Notes: a model not told the origin generated them from the letters alone. A DNA stretch of 14,067 nt from Phycisphaeraceae bacterium (GCA_028281485.1 JANQJT010000266.1:1-14067), one strand, 5' to 3'; positions 1 through 7,188 are shown, numbered from the stretch's first letter. Program-made: numbers and translations.

Positions 1-188
1 GCGGCGTCGAGCGCGAGCTGCACCACGCCTTCGAGACGGGCCGCGAGGTCTACGTCGTCTGGAAGCCGGCCAAGAACCCCTCGCCGTTCATCACGGAAAC
101 CGCGACCGAGGTCTTCCCCACCGTCGACGCGGCCATGGCCTACTTCGACAAACAGGGCATGCTCATGCCCGCGCACCTGTTCGATTGA
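1..188 (+). CDS. 3' end of an unrecognised protein (partial)
   Basis: An open frame enters from the left edge (first full codon at base 3) and ends at the TGA at 186-188, giving about 61 residues. The fragment includes the segments EVYVVWKPAKNPSPFITE and VFPTVDAAMAYFDKQG and ends in HLFD. Strong third-position G/C bias fits the surrounding genes. I do not recognise the family. The Trp-Lys-Pro and Ser-Pro-Phe pieces look like the last strand and helix of a soluble alpha/beta domain, but that is only an impression. No membrane segment is visible. It converges on the minus-strand gene that ends at 216, leaving only 27 bases between them and no obvious terminator. Confidence 0.6.
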   Translation, partial: GVERELHHAFETGREVYVVWKPAKNPSPFITETATEVFPTVDAAMAYFDKQGMLMPAHLFD

Positions 189-215
189 TTGGTAAGTGAA
201 ACGAGAGACAGGCGA

Positions 216-755
216 TCACGGCTGCAGGTTGCCGTGCGGCGGCGCCTGGGTCATCATCGTCGGCAGCAGGTAGTTGGCGCTGCGGTACACGAAGACCTTG
301 CCGGTCAGGATGAACGCCGCGTCCTCGCCCTGCTCCTCGACGATCAGCTCCATGTCCTCCAGCAGCTTGCACGGCATGAGGTACATCGGCGGATCACCCA
401 GGCCGTCCGAGTCGGCGTCGAACGCGTACATCCATCCGGTCATCGCTTCACTCGAACGCAGCAGTCGACCACGCCGACGCAGCAGGTACTGCCCCTCACG
501 GATGAGCGTCGCATTCTCGACACCGGGCGCCGTGCCGACGGGCTTGCGTTTGTCTGTGCCGGCTTCGGTGGGTCGGGCCGGTTCGATCAGCGGGTTTTCC
601 TCGCGGCGTTCGAGCAGCTCGCTGAGCACGTCTTCGGCGCTGGACTGCGCCCCGTCGCTGGGCCGGGTCGTTGCGCCGTTCTGTGCCAGGCTGGTGGCCC
701 CGTAGATGGCGGTCATCGCCACGATGATCAGGCTAACGCAGGTGATGCGTGACAT
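216..755 (-). CDS. small exported protein of unknown function
   Basis: I start this 179-residue protein at the ATG at 753-755, not the ATG 10 codons upstream. GGAG (762-765) lies six bases before it, and translation from it gives a classical signal peptide: MSR, a hydrophobic stretch at residues 5-22, then a small-residue cleavage region near ATSLAQ. After the signal comes a low-complexity linker with ATTRPSDG, a charged region (residues 40-75), and a compact C-terminal part (residues 80-179). That part contains LIREGQYLLRRRGRL, DADSDGLGDPP and a probable beta-rich segment ending in VFVYRSANYLLPT. DADSDGLGD resembles a calcium-binding loop, but one copy proves nothing. It is probably periplasmic. 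It is last in a minus-strand run behind the PIN-TRAM gene (58-base gap), so probably co-transcribed. Function unknown. Confidence 0.75.
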   Translation of the reverse strand: MSRITCVSLIIVAMTAIYGATSLAQNGATTRPSDGAQSSAEDVLSELLERREENPLIEPARPTEAGTDKRKPVGTAPGVENATLIREGQYLLRRRGRLLRSSEAMTGWMYAFDADSDGLGDPPMYLMPCKLLEDMELIVEEQGEDAAFILTGKVFVYRSANYLLPTMMTQAPPHGNLQP

Positions 756-813
756 GGCAGGCTCCGTCCTTAGTTGTCGATCCAAACAAGGGTAGGATCA
801 CCCGTGATCCGGT

Positions 814-1881
814 TCAACCGTCGGTCTTGCTCGGCCCGTCCTCGGTCGCCTCGGCGTCGTCTGCCGCCGATTTCATCCGCCCGAACACCATCCGTCCCGC
901 CGAGGTCTGCAGCATGCTGGTGACGATGATCGTCACGGTCTGACCGATGTGGTCTCGGCCGTGGTCCACGACGACCATCGTGCCGTCGTCCCGATAGCCC
1001 ACGCCCTGGCCGGCCGATTCGCCCGGCTTGATCAGCTGCACCTCGAGCCGCTCCCCCGGCAGCACCACCGGCCGCAGCGCATCGGCGATGTCGTTGAGAT
1101 TGATCACGTCTACCCCGCGCACCGTCGCGACCTTCGCCAGGTTGAAGTCCGCCGTCACCAGCCGCGCGTGCGTCTCCTGGCAGTAGTTGACCAGCATCTG
1201 GTCGACGGTGGCGCCGTCGATTTGGACGTCATCGATGTTGACATCGATCTCCGTCAACCGCTGCATATCCGCGAGGATGTCCAACCCGCGCCGCCCGCGC
1301 GCACGCTTCAGTCGGTCGGACGAGTCGGCGATCGTCTGCAACTCGTTCAACACGAACCGCGGCACCGAGACGTAACCGGACAGGATCTGTGTGCGGGCCA
1401 CGTCCACGATGCGGCCGTCGATGATCGCGCTGGTGTCCATGATCAGCGGGCGATGGCCGCGGTGCTGCTTGGCGAACTCGACGTAAGGCACAACAAAGCG
1501 GAAGTCGTCCTTGGTCTGCAGGATCAGCGAGATCGCGCCGAACACACAGATCACACCCACGAACACCTTGATGCCTTCAATCAATCCTTCCGGCACCGTG
1601 CTGGGAAACAGCACGCCGAAGTAGTCGACCGGGAACGTCAGCCCGTACGCGGCCAGCATGCCGACGATCAGACCGAGGAACGCGCCGGATATCTCCGACA
1701 GGCGCTTACGCGGCGTGTACAGGTCCAGCAGCACCAGCCCCAGCGAAATCAGCAGCGCCACCCCGACCGTGGCCAGGATCTTCCACTGGTGGCCCTGCAT
1801 CGAGAACGTCCGCACGCCGTACATCGCCGCGACGAACGACGCCATGACCAGGAAGATGCCTCGCAGGATGAAATGAACCAT
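814..1881 (-). CDS. membrane-anchored PIN-TRAM domain protein (YacL-like)
   Basis: A 355-residue protein. The ATG at 1879-1881 is chosen over a TTG at 1905 because GAGG (1888-1891) sits six bases upstream. Residues 1-125 contain about four hydrophobic helices. A PIN nuclease-like domain follows at roughly 143-270, with the acidic residues expected of the fold: D149 in LIMDTSAIIDGRIVD, E180 in FVLNELQ, and D245 in LVTADFNLA. A TRAM-like beta-barrel RNA-binding segment follows at about 273-335 (LPGERLEVQLIKPG, then DGTMVVVD), and the tail is acidic. This is the architecture of Bacillus YacL-type proteins. The family is predicted to cleave or bind RNA at the membrane; its substrate is generally unknown. 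The gene lies 51 bases after the regulator gene and 58 before the exported-protein gene, consistent with an operon. The family call is firm; the activity is inferred. Confidence 0.9.
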   Translation of the reverse strand: MVHFILRGIFLVMASFVAAMYGVRTFSMQGHQWKILATVGVALLISLGLVLLDLYTPRKRLSEISGAFLGLIVGMLAAYGLTFPVDYFGVLFPSTVPEGLIEGIKVFVGVICVFGAISLILQTKDDFRFVVPYVEFAKQHRGHRPLIMDTSAIIDGRIVDVARTQILSGYVSVPRFVLNELQTIADSSDRLKRARGRRGLDILADMQRLTEIDVNIDDVQIDGATVDQMLVNYCQETHARLVTADFNLAKVATVRGVDVINLNDIADALRPVVLPGERLEVQLIKPGESAGQGVGYRDDGTMVVVDHGRDHIGQTVTIIVTSMLQTSAGRMVFGRMKSAADDAEATEDGPSKTDG

Positions 1882-1932
1882 GGGCTGCCTCGGAGTTGAC
1901 CGCAACGGGGATCACCGGCTGCGCGTAACAGT

Positions 1933-2508
1933 CTAGCAGGTGGTCGGGTCTTCCGTGGAATCGGTCTCCGGGAGTTCCGCCGAGGGCAGCGGACGGGCCT
2001 TGCGGCGTGGCGGGTGCTGAGAAACGAGGACCGATTTCGTTGCCGTCAGGTTGCGGATGATCTCGTCGATCAGCCGACCCATCTCCCAGACCTCTCCCTC
2101 ACGAATGGAGCTGGAGTGCAGCATGTGGCGCTCGCGATCCAGCAGCGTTGTAAGGTGACGCATCGCCGTCAGGCTCATCGCAAACATCGTGTTCTTTTCG
2201 TCACCCTCCCCCTGCAGCGCGTCACGCTCGGCGCCCTCCAGCCACTCGACCACCACCGGCAACCCCATCAGCATCAGACACACCAACTGTTCGCGCGCGA
2301 TCGGATCACTCACACGCCGCACCAGCAGCTCGATATCACGATAGGTCGGCTGACTCTCACCGCTGACCCACCGATACACCGTGCTCTCGCCGCGACCGGT
2401 CAGCTCGCAAATCTCTCGCACCGACACGCGGTGCTCATCGATCAATTTTTGTAACAGCGCAGATAACACTTTGTCAGAACTCCATTTCCGGGACACACAG
2501 GCACACAT
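1933..2508 (-). CDS. helix-turn-helix regulator-like protein
   Basis: The frame extends up to an ATG at 2580, with internal ATGs at 2532 and 2508. I favour 2508 (191 residues), because a purine-rich GGTGGGGA lies just before it and the extra N-terminus looks non-protein-like. The start remains uncertain. Residues about 28-52 (VSVREICELTGRGESTVYRW) form an XRE/Cro-like helix-turn-helix, with GESTVYRWVSG as the recognition helix and turn. The rest is mostly helical: VCLMLMGLPVVVEWLEG, then two long amphipathic helices around DRERHMLHSSS and MGRLIDEIIRNL that may dimerise. The tail is basic, then Pro/Glu/Asp-rich. It is the first gene of the minus-strand group upstream of the PIN-TRAM gene. It probably binds DNA; its target is unknown, and the direct repeat just upstream is one candidate. 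Confidence 0.75.
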   Translation of the reverse strand: MCACVSRKWSSDKVLSALLQKLIDEHRVSVREICELTGRGESTVYRWVSGESQPTYRDIELLVRRVSDPIAREQLVCLMLMGLPVVVEWLEGAERDALQGEGDEKNTMFAMSLTAMRHLTTLLDRERHMLHSSSIREGEVWEMGRLIDEIIRNLTATKSVLVSQHPPRRKARPLPSAELPETDSTEDPTTC

Positions 2509-2833
2509 TCCCCACCCATGGAGACAAAACATTTCGATAATGATTGCTTCTGATTGCAGTGCCCTTGGGACCGAGGACAACGGAGAGACCCGTTCTGATT
2601 CGCCTTCGATGGCCGTAGCTATAACCTTTGGACTTGTGGTCTCGGCTCGAGTGTTCGAGCCATTGACCGACGTCAGGACCCCCGACCCCCTGAGCCCAAA
2701 GCATAGCTGCGGCCACCTTTTTTTGTGTCACAATTGACAATCCAGACGCCCCAAGGCCCGACCCCGCAACGTCCAGCACAAAAGATACTGGCATATCTGA
2801 CAAAGTGCCAGCAATAACCCCGTTAAGACACTC
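2509..2833. other. intergenic region, no convincing gene
   Basis: About 325 bases lie between the regulator gene and the tig promoter. Composition is more AT-rich than the flanking genes and includes a seven-T run at 2718-2724. Minus-strand open frames that cross this stretch are not protein-like. No tRNA- or rRNA-like structure was recognised. The tandem heptamer noted separately is the only ordered element I see. Confidence 0.5.
2541..2557. promoter_or_regulatory. tandem heptamer upstream of the regulator gene
   Basis: TGATTGC occurs twice as an exact direct repeat (2541-2547 and 2551-2557) with a 10-base period, one DNA helical turn. It lies 33-49 bases upstream of the preferred start of the HTH gene. 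Such spacing suits an operator for a regulator bound on one face of DNA, possibly autoregulatory. If the real start is at 2580, the repeat would be coding sequence instead. Confidence 0.25.
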
Positions 2834-2861
2834 TTGCGATTCGCTTCAGATCGCTTACACT
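2834..2861 (+). promoter_or_regulatory. sigma70-like promoter for the tig leader
   Basis: TTGCGA (2834-2839) is followed after 16 bases by TACACT (2856-2861), a fair match to -35 and -10 boxes. The predicted transcript start near 2868 leaves a leader of about 170 bases before the tig ATG at 3038. It is the best promoter-like pair in this intergenic region. Confidence 0.45.
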
Positions 2862-2938
2862 CTCCGGCCTGACATAACTCCATCGAGGTATCGGCCCGTT
2901 TGAGCGGAGCCAGGCGTCGGTCGATGGATGAGAAAAAC

Positions 2939-3010
2939 AAACGGCCTCGTGCGAAGAGGCTTGGCATACGACGCCTTCGGGTACACGCCGCTTCGCACTC
3001 GGCCGTTTTT
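2939..3010 (+). terminator. terminator-like hairpin in the tig leader
   Basis: Bases 2939-2956 (AAACGGCC, two mismatches, GTGCGAAG) pair with 2991-3008 (CTTCGCAC, two mismatches, GGCCGTTT), giving 16 base pairs around a 34-base loop. The 3' arm runs into TTTTT (3006-3010), so it has the form of an intrinsic terminator. It ends only 27 bases before the tig start codon. The 5' arm can also fold on itself as GCCTC/GAGGC, excluding part of the large stem. Two exclusive folds are typical of an attenuator. Alternatives are a terminator of a short RNA from the promoter at 2834, or a simple stem that protects mRNA. Confidence 0.55.
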
Positions 3011-3037
3011 ATTTGCGCACAGGGAAAGGCTTTACAG

Positions 3038-4534
3038 ATGACCGAAGAAAACAAACCCGATCAGCTCGAACAAAACGTCACGATCGAAGAGGTCGGACCG
3101 GCCCGCAAGAAAGTCTGCATCGAGATCCCCGAATCGCGCATTACAGACAAGCTGTCGGAAAACTTCAACGATCTCCAGGCCGAGGCCGTGCTGCCCGGTT
3201 TTCGTCGCGGTCGCGCCCCGCAGCGCCTCATCGAAAAAAGGTTCGGCGGTGACGTCCGCAAGGAAGTCAAAACGCAGCTGATGAGCGAGTCCTTCCAGCA
3301 GGTCGTCGAAGACAACAACCTGCGCGTGCTCGGCGATCCCGACATCAAGGACATCGACACCATCGAGCTGCCCGAGTCCGGCTCGCTCAGCTTCGAGGTC
3401 GAGGTCGAGGTCGCGCCCGAGTTCGACCTGCCCGACCTGACCGACATCGCCGTGACCAAGACCGTCGTCCCCGTCAGCGACGACCAGATCGACATCGAGA
3501 TCGAGCGATTCTGCGAGATGCAGGGCCAGATGAAGCCCACCGACGACAAGATCACCGAGCAGGACTACCTCACGACCCGCCTGACGATCAAGTCCGCCGA
3601 CGGCGAAACGGTCATCGAGAAGGACGAAAACATCTACGTGCCCGGCGAGAGCCGCAAGTTCAAGGGCGTGGTCAACGGCATCATCGTCGAGAACCTCGGC
3701 AAGGAACTGATGGGCAAGACCACCGGCGACGCCGTCACCGTCACCGCCACCGGCCCCAAGAACCACGAGAACGAGGCGTTGCGCGAGGCCGAGCTGACCC
3801 TCGACATCGCCATCGATCGCGTCGACCGCATGGAGTCGGCCACCGTGGAAGACCTGCTGCCGATGTTCGGCTTCGAGAGCGAAGACGCGCTGCGTGAACA
3901 GATCAAGGACAACCTCACCCAGCGCGCCGAGGCCGACGCCGAGAGCGACATGCACGGCCAGGTCATCGATCAACTGCTCGAGAAGATCGCCTTCGACCTG
4001 CCCGAGGGCCTGACCGGTCGCCAGGCCGAGCGCGTGCTGCAGCGTCGTCAGCTCGACCTGATGTACCGCGGCACCAGTCACCAGGAGATCGAAGAGCAGC
4101 TCGCCGAGTTGCGTGAAGACTCCAAGGCCGAGGCGCAGAAGGAGATGAAGAGCTTCTTCATCCTGGACAAGGCGTCCGAGCAATTGGAGATCGAGGTCGG
4201 CGAAGCCGAGATCAACGGCCGCATCGCACAGATGGCCATGCAACAGGGCCGCCGCCCCGAGAAGCTGCGCCAGGAGATGGCCAAGTCCGGTCGACTCGAG
4301 CAGCTCTACGTGCAGCTCCGTGACCACAACACCATCGCCAAGATCCTCGAGAGCGCCAAGGTGACCGAGGTCGAAGGCGAGGCTCCCAAGCCCAAGACCA
4401 CTAAAAAGAAGAAGACGAAGAAGAAGACCGCCAAGAAGGCCGCGGCCAAGTCAGACGACAAGCCCGAAGCCAAGAAAAAGACGACCAAGAAGAAAACCAC
4501 AAAGAAAAAGACCACCAAGAAGAAGTCCAGCTGA
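3038..4534 (+). CDS. tig: trigger factor, ribosome-associated chaperone, with Lys-rich tail
   Basis: A 498-residue protein. The ATG at 3038 is preferred to upstream in-frame starts because AGGGAAAGG (3021-3029) lies at proper spacing and homology begins there. The N-terminal ribosome-binding domain (about 12-130) carries GFRRGRAP at 54-61, matching the family signature GFRxGKxP for docking on ribosomal protein L23. A divergent FKBP-type prolyl isomerase domain follows (about 165-260), then the helical chaperone domain (about 265-445). Residues ~449-498 form an extra tail almost entirely of Lys, Thr and Ala (repeated KKTTKKK units), absent from standard trigger factors of about 430-450 residues. 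The tail resembles histone-H1-like repeats and could bind rRNA or other nucleic acid. The gene follows a hairpin-containing leader and is closed by its own terminator. Confidence 0.96.
   Translation: MTEENKPDQLEQNVTIEEVGPARKKVCIEIPESRITDKLSENFNDLQAEAVLPGFRRGRAPQRLIEKRFGGDVRKEVKTQLMSESFQQVVEDNNLRVLGDPDIKDIDTIELPESGSLSFEVEVEVAPEFDLPDLTDIAVTKTVVPVSDDQIDIEIERFCEMQGQMKPTDDKITEQDYLTTRLTIKSADGETVIEKDENIYVPGESRKFKGVVNGIIVENLGKELMGKTTGDAVTVTATGPKNHENEALREAELTLDIAIDRVDRMESATVEDLLPMFGFESEDALREQIKDNLTQRAEADAESDMHGQVIDQLLEKIAFDLPEGLTGRQAERVLQRRQLDLMYRGTSHQEIEEQLAELREDSKAEAQKEMKSFFILDKASEQLEIEVGEAEINGRIAQMAMQQGRRPEKLRQEMAKSGRLEQLYVQLRDHNTIAKILESAKVTEVEGEAPKPKTTKKKKTKKKTAKKAAAKSDDKPEAKKKTTKKKTTKKKTTKKKSS
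4391..4531 (+). repeat. A-rich codon repeats encoding the tig tail
   Basis: This purine-rich stretch is built mainly of AAG, AAA and ACC/ACG/ACT codons and encodes alternating Lys and Thr units. The most regular copies are at 4480-4525. Its composition contrasts with the GC-rich body of tig. Repeats of this type can change length by slippage. Confidence 0.7.
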
Positions 4535-4559
4535 CCCCGGTCTTCGGATTGAACGCAAC

Positions 4560-4590
4560 AACACCCGTGTCATCCGACGCGGGTGTTTTT
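4560..4590 (+). terminator. intrinsic terminator after tig
   Basis: AACACCCG (4560-4567) pairs with CGGGTGTT (4580-4587), followed by continued T residues to 4590. It begins 25 bases after the tig stop and separates tig transcription from the sulfatase gene. Confidence 0.85.
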
Positions 4591-4664
4591 ATGCGCCGCC
4601 GCCAACCCTCTCGGGCCAGAGCGATGCAAGGCATGCACGCCGCGACGCCCCCATCCCGTTGGCG

Positions 4665-4670
4665 TATAAT
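4665..4670 (+). promoter_or_regulatory. -10 box for the sulfatase gene
   Basis: A perfect TATAAT lies 28 bases upstream of the sulfatase ATG at 4699. No good -35 box is present at 16-18 bases upstream. A start near 4677 would give a leader of about 22 bases that includes the GGAGA ribosome-binding site, which supports the chosen start over the upstream ATG at 4549. Confidence 0.5.
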
Positions 4671-4698
4671 CAGGCAACCCGTATCGGAGACGCCTTGT

Positions 4699-6162
4699 AT
4701 GAGAAACGCGTTCTTACCCGTCTCCATCGCGATGCTCTCGCTCTCGATGGCATTCACTGCGCTGGCCGAACCCGCCCAGCCCAACATCCTGCTCATTCTC
4801 GTCGACGACCTGGGCTACCCCGCGCTCAGCAGCTTCGGCAACACCGATATTCAGACGCCCCACATCGACGCGCTCGCCGAGCAGGGCATGAAGTTCGACA
4901 ACGCATACGCCTGCTCTCAGTGCACCCAGACGCGTGTTACGCTCTTCTCGGGCCAGTACCCCGCTCGCATCAACATGACCAAGGTCATCAACAGCCGGCA
5001 CTGGCCCTACATGCGCATGCTGACCCCGAAAGTCGTGAAGAGGTTCCCCGCCGAGACCTATACCGCCTTCAACATGCTCCAGGATGCGGGCTATGTCACC
5101 GGCATGTCGGGCAAGTGGCACGTCGCCGATGGCTACTCCGCCGCCGCCAACCTGAATAGGCACGGCATCGCGTACTTCAAGCGGTACGGCTTCGACGAGG
5201 TGGGCGCCGGCGACCAAAACGAAACCCCCGACAAGGGCGTGGAAGCCCTGACCGACGACTGCATCGCCTTTATCGAACGCAACCGAGACCGCCCCTTCTT
5301 CTTCTACCTGTCACACTTCACCGTCCACACCCCCCTCGTCGCCCCCCAAGACACCGTCAACCGACACGTCCAGCGCGGCTACCCGAAGACAACCACGCCC
5401 TGGTGCGACTTCAACCAGCGCCCCACCGCCGACTACCTCGCCATGCTCGAAACCCTCGACAACAGCGTCGGACGCATCACCCGCAAGCTCGACGAGCTCA
5501 ACCTCGCCGACAACACCATCGTCATCTTCACATCCGACAACGGCGGCCTCGATCGCATGGCGTCCTGCGCGCCGCTGCGGGGCGGCAAGGGCATGGCCTA
5601 CGAGGGCGGCATCCGTGTCCCCATGATCGTCCGCTGGCCGAACAAGATCAGCCCCGGCACGACCAGCAGCACGCCCGTCCACACCGTTGACTATTACCCC
5701 ACGTTCCGGGCGATCGCGGGCGGCGACGCGCGCGACCACCGGCTCGACGGCGCCAGCTTCCTGCCCCTCCTGCTCGGCGACACGTCCCTCACCCGCGACA
5801 CCCTGTACTGGCACATGCCCCATTACGTCCCCATGTACGCCCGCACCCCCTGCTCCGTCATCCGCAAGGGGGACTGGAAACTCATCCACTACTTCGGCGA
5901 TACCTTCGACCCCACCGGCATCGTCCCCGAAAACCGCAAGGCGGCGGGCGTCATCGTCCCCGGCTCTCGCACCGAGCTCTACAATCTGGCAGACGATCCC
6001 AGTGAAACCACCGACCTCGCCGCCCGGCACCCCGACAGGGTCGCCGAGCTCATGGCCGAGCTTGAAGCGTTCTGGGAAGACACCCAGGCCCCCATGCCCG
6101 AACTCAACCCGCGTTACGATCCCGCCCGGTGGCGAGAAGAGGTCCGCAGCGCTCAACGCTAA
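4699..6162 (+). CDS. secreted sulfatase with non-canonical CTQTR motif
   Basis: A 487-residue protein of the alkaline-phosphatase-like sulfatase family. The ATG at 4699 has GGAGA (4686-4690) upstream and opens a signal peptide (hydrophobic 5-22, cleavage near ALA-EP), so the product is exported. Metal-site residues are present: D36-D37 in LVDDLGY, K139 and H141 in SGKWHVAD, H210 in SHFTVHTPL, D280-N281 in TSDNGG, and K297 in GGKGMAYEGG. The position of the formylglycine cysteine is C75 in CSQCTQTRVTLFSGQYP. The expected CxPxR (or CxAxR) reads CTQTR, so the +2 proline is Gln while the +4 Arg remains. Sulfatases hydrolyse sulfate esters of polysaccharides, and planctomycetes carry many. The substrate cannot be told. 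It lies between tig and clpX under its own promoter. Confidence 0.92.
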   Translation: MRNAFLPVSIAMLSLSMAFTALAEPAQPNILLILVDDLGYPALSSFGNTDIQTPHIDALAEQGMKFDNAYACSQCTQTRVTLFSGQYPARINMTKVINSRHWPYMRMLTPKVVKRFPAETYTAFNMLQDAGYVTGMSGKWHVADGYSAAANLNRHGIAYFKRYGFDEVGAGDQNETPDKGVEALTDDCIAFIERNRDRPFFFYLSHFTVHTPLVAPQDTVNRHVQRGYPKTTTPWCDFNQRPTADYLAMLETLDNSVGRITRKLDELNLADNTIVIFTSDNGGLDRMASCAPLRGGKGMAYEGGIRVPMIVRWPNKISPGTTSSTPVHTVDYYPTFRAIAGGDARDHRLDGASFLPLLLGDTSLTRDTLYWHMPHYVPMYARTPCSVIRKGDWKLIHYFGDTFDPTGIVPENRKAAGVIVPGSRTELYNLADDPSETTDLAARHPDRVAELMAELEAFWEDTQAPMPELNPRYDPARWREEVRSAQR

Positions 6163-6362
6163 GGCGGAGCAACTGTCACCGTAGCGTTTTTCCTACGAGC
6201 CGCGACCGTGAGGGAGCGTTTGTCAGAACTCATGAAATAGCCCCCGTCTAGGTGGGGGCTAAACAGTTGACCGCTTATTGCGTGCGTCACACATGCGATC
6301 AACACACCGACACCCGTGCCTCACGGCGCGGGGGGGGTTAGTCGTCGGATGGATCCGAGCAA
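6163..6362. other. intergenic region between convergent genes
   Basis: About 200 bases lie between the sulfatase stop and the end of the minus-strand YecH-like gene. It holds one clear hairpin (annotated separately) and a run of eight G around 6332. No open frame is credible. Confidence 0.5.
6238..6261. terminator. GC-rich hairpin between convergent genes
   Basis: TAGCCCCC (6238-6245) pairs perfectly with GGGGGCTA (6254-6261) around an eight-base loop. On the plus strand it is followed by AAACAG, on the minus strand by a weak TTTC. Its place between convergent genes suggests a bidirectional terminator, but the T tract is poor. Confidence 0.45.
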
Positions 6363-6617
6363 TCAGTGATTGCAGATCTTCGACGGGTCGGTCTGGAAGC
6401 CTTCGCTGCCGTCGGTCGGCTGGAACTTGCCGCGGGATTCGAGGAAGTCGATCAGCTCGTCGGCGGTCATCTGCTCGGCCGAGCAGGTGAAGAACCGGGT
6501 CGCCTGCCCGAACTTCTCATGGATCGCCGCCCGCAGCGTGTCGCGGGTGTAGCTCTCGCCCGAGGCGATCATCATTTCCATCACTTCGTGTCCGTGGACG
6601 TGGTTTGGGTCTGACAT
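6363..6617 (-). CDS. YecH family small metal-binding-type protein
   Basis: An 84-residue protein that matches the YecH/DUF2492 family over its whole length: HVHGHEVMEMMIASGESYT at 6-24, LRAAIHEKFG at 28-37, RFFTCSAEQMTADELIDFL at 41-59, then GKFQP and a C-terminal KICNH. The conserved His residues (6, 8, 10), Cys45 and the final Cys-Asn-His are the reason the family is described as metal binding; its true role is not established. The ATG at 6615-6617 has AGAGAG (6625-6630) seven bases upstream. It is transcribed divergently from the membrane protein at 6666, with only 48 bases between. The product is cytosolic, with no signal peptide. It is a confident family match with an unknown function. 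Confidence 0.9.
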   Translation of the reverse strand: MSDPNHVHGHEVMEMMIASGESYTRDTLRAAIHEKFGQATRFFTCSAEQMTADELIDFLESRGKFQPTDGSEGFQTDPSKICNH

Positions 6618-6652
6618 GCGGCCGCTCTCTGGTCAGGTGTGTGGGGGTGAAC

Positions 6653-6658
6653 TAAAAT
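6653..6658 (+). promoter_or_regulatory. -10-like box immediately before a start codon
   Basis: TAAAAT ends seven bases before the ATG at 6666, so transcription could begin at or next to that ATG. No purine-rich ribosome-binding site is visible, which would agree with a leaderless message. No clear -35 box is seen. Confidence 0.3.
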
Positions 6659-6665
6659 AGCAGAT

Positions 6666-7064
6666 ATGCAACCGGTGTCATGCATCATCCTCGCCCAACT
6701 CGACAGCTACGAGGCGGATCGACTAAACAATCTGTGGCTCTGGATGGGCGTGCTGATCGTGTTGTTGATCGTGATGGGCTTGGGCATCGCGATCCTGCGA
6801 AAAACGATGGCCGACACGGCCGGCCAGGCCCAGAGCGGCGAGCCGTTCAGCCTCCACGACCTGCGCCAAATACACAAAGACGGCCAGATATCCGACGAGC
6901 AGTTCGAACGCGCCAAGGCCCGCATTCTCGCCCTGCACACCGGCCAACCGATCGAAGATGAAAGCGAAGACGACGGTATAACCGATATCTCACATGAGTT
7001 TATAGACGACGATACGCCCCATAACGACGATTCCGACCCCGAAGACGAGCCCGGAAGGGCGTGA
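6666..7064 (+). CDS. single-pass membrane protein with SHOCT-like motif
   Basis: A 132-residue protein. One strong transmembrane helix occupies about residues 23-45 (LWLWMGVLIVLLIVMGLGIA), followed by RK, suggesting the C-terminal part is cytoplasmic. Residues 61-90 read FSLHDLRQIHKDGQISDEQF and continue AKARIL. This is a helix, Gly turn and helix like the SHOCT short C-terminal domain (pattern LxxL, then G-x-I-[ST]-x-E-[EQ]-F). The remainder (94-132) is strongly acidic. SHOCT motifs are often found at the ends of membrane and stress proteins and probably mediate oligomerisation. It lies upstream of clpX with a 151-base gap and could share readthrough. Function unknown; topology and motif are visible. 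Confidence 0.8.
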   Translation: MQPVSCIILAQLDSYEADRLNNLWLWMGVLIVLLIVMGLGIAILRKTMADTAGQAQSGEPFSLHDLRQIHKDGQISDEQFERAKARILALHTGQPIEDESEDDGITDISHEFIDDDTPHNDDSDPEDEPGRA

Positions 7065-7182
7065 CGCTCGTCGGTTCATGGGGTAGATTGTCCTACAGAA
7101 AGCGGGCATCTGAACCGATCTATAACCATGTGCGGACGGTTCCGACGCTCCAATGGCCATCAATCGCACGCCCCCGGGTGCC

Positions 7183-7188
7183 TACAAT
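7183..7188 (+). promoter_or_regulatory. possible -10 box upstream of clpX
   Basis: TACAAT lies 28 bases before the preferred clpX ATG (7216), in the same geometry as the TATAAT before the sulfatase. It falls inside the frame that would be coding if the upstream ATG (7153) were used, so it favours 7216. No good -35 match is present. Confidence 0.3.

Noticed and set aside
949..1899. 316-residue plus-strand open frame opposite the PIN-TRAM gene
   Set aside because: His/Arg/Gln-rich shadow without any recognisable domain; the minus strand has complete family motifs.
2474..2803. 109-residue minus-strand frame overlapping the regulator gene start
   Set aside because: It overlaps the HTH gene in another frame, lacks a ribosome-binding site and has no domain-like composition.
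2728..3054. 108-residue minus-strand frame across the tig leader
   Set aside because: It covers the promoter and hairpin of tig, has many Cys/Arg in no pattern, and overlaps the tig start.
3032..4327. 431-residue minus-strand open frame opposite tig
   Set aside because: A Leu/Asp/Val-rich shadow of a GC-rich gene; the plus strand is clearly trigger factor.
5311..6156. 281-residue minus-strand frame opposite the sulfatase
   Set aside because: Gly/Val/Asp-rich shadow of the sulfatase codons; no family features.
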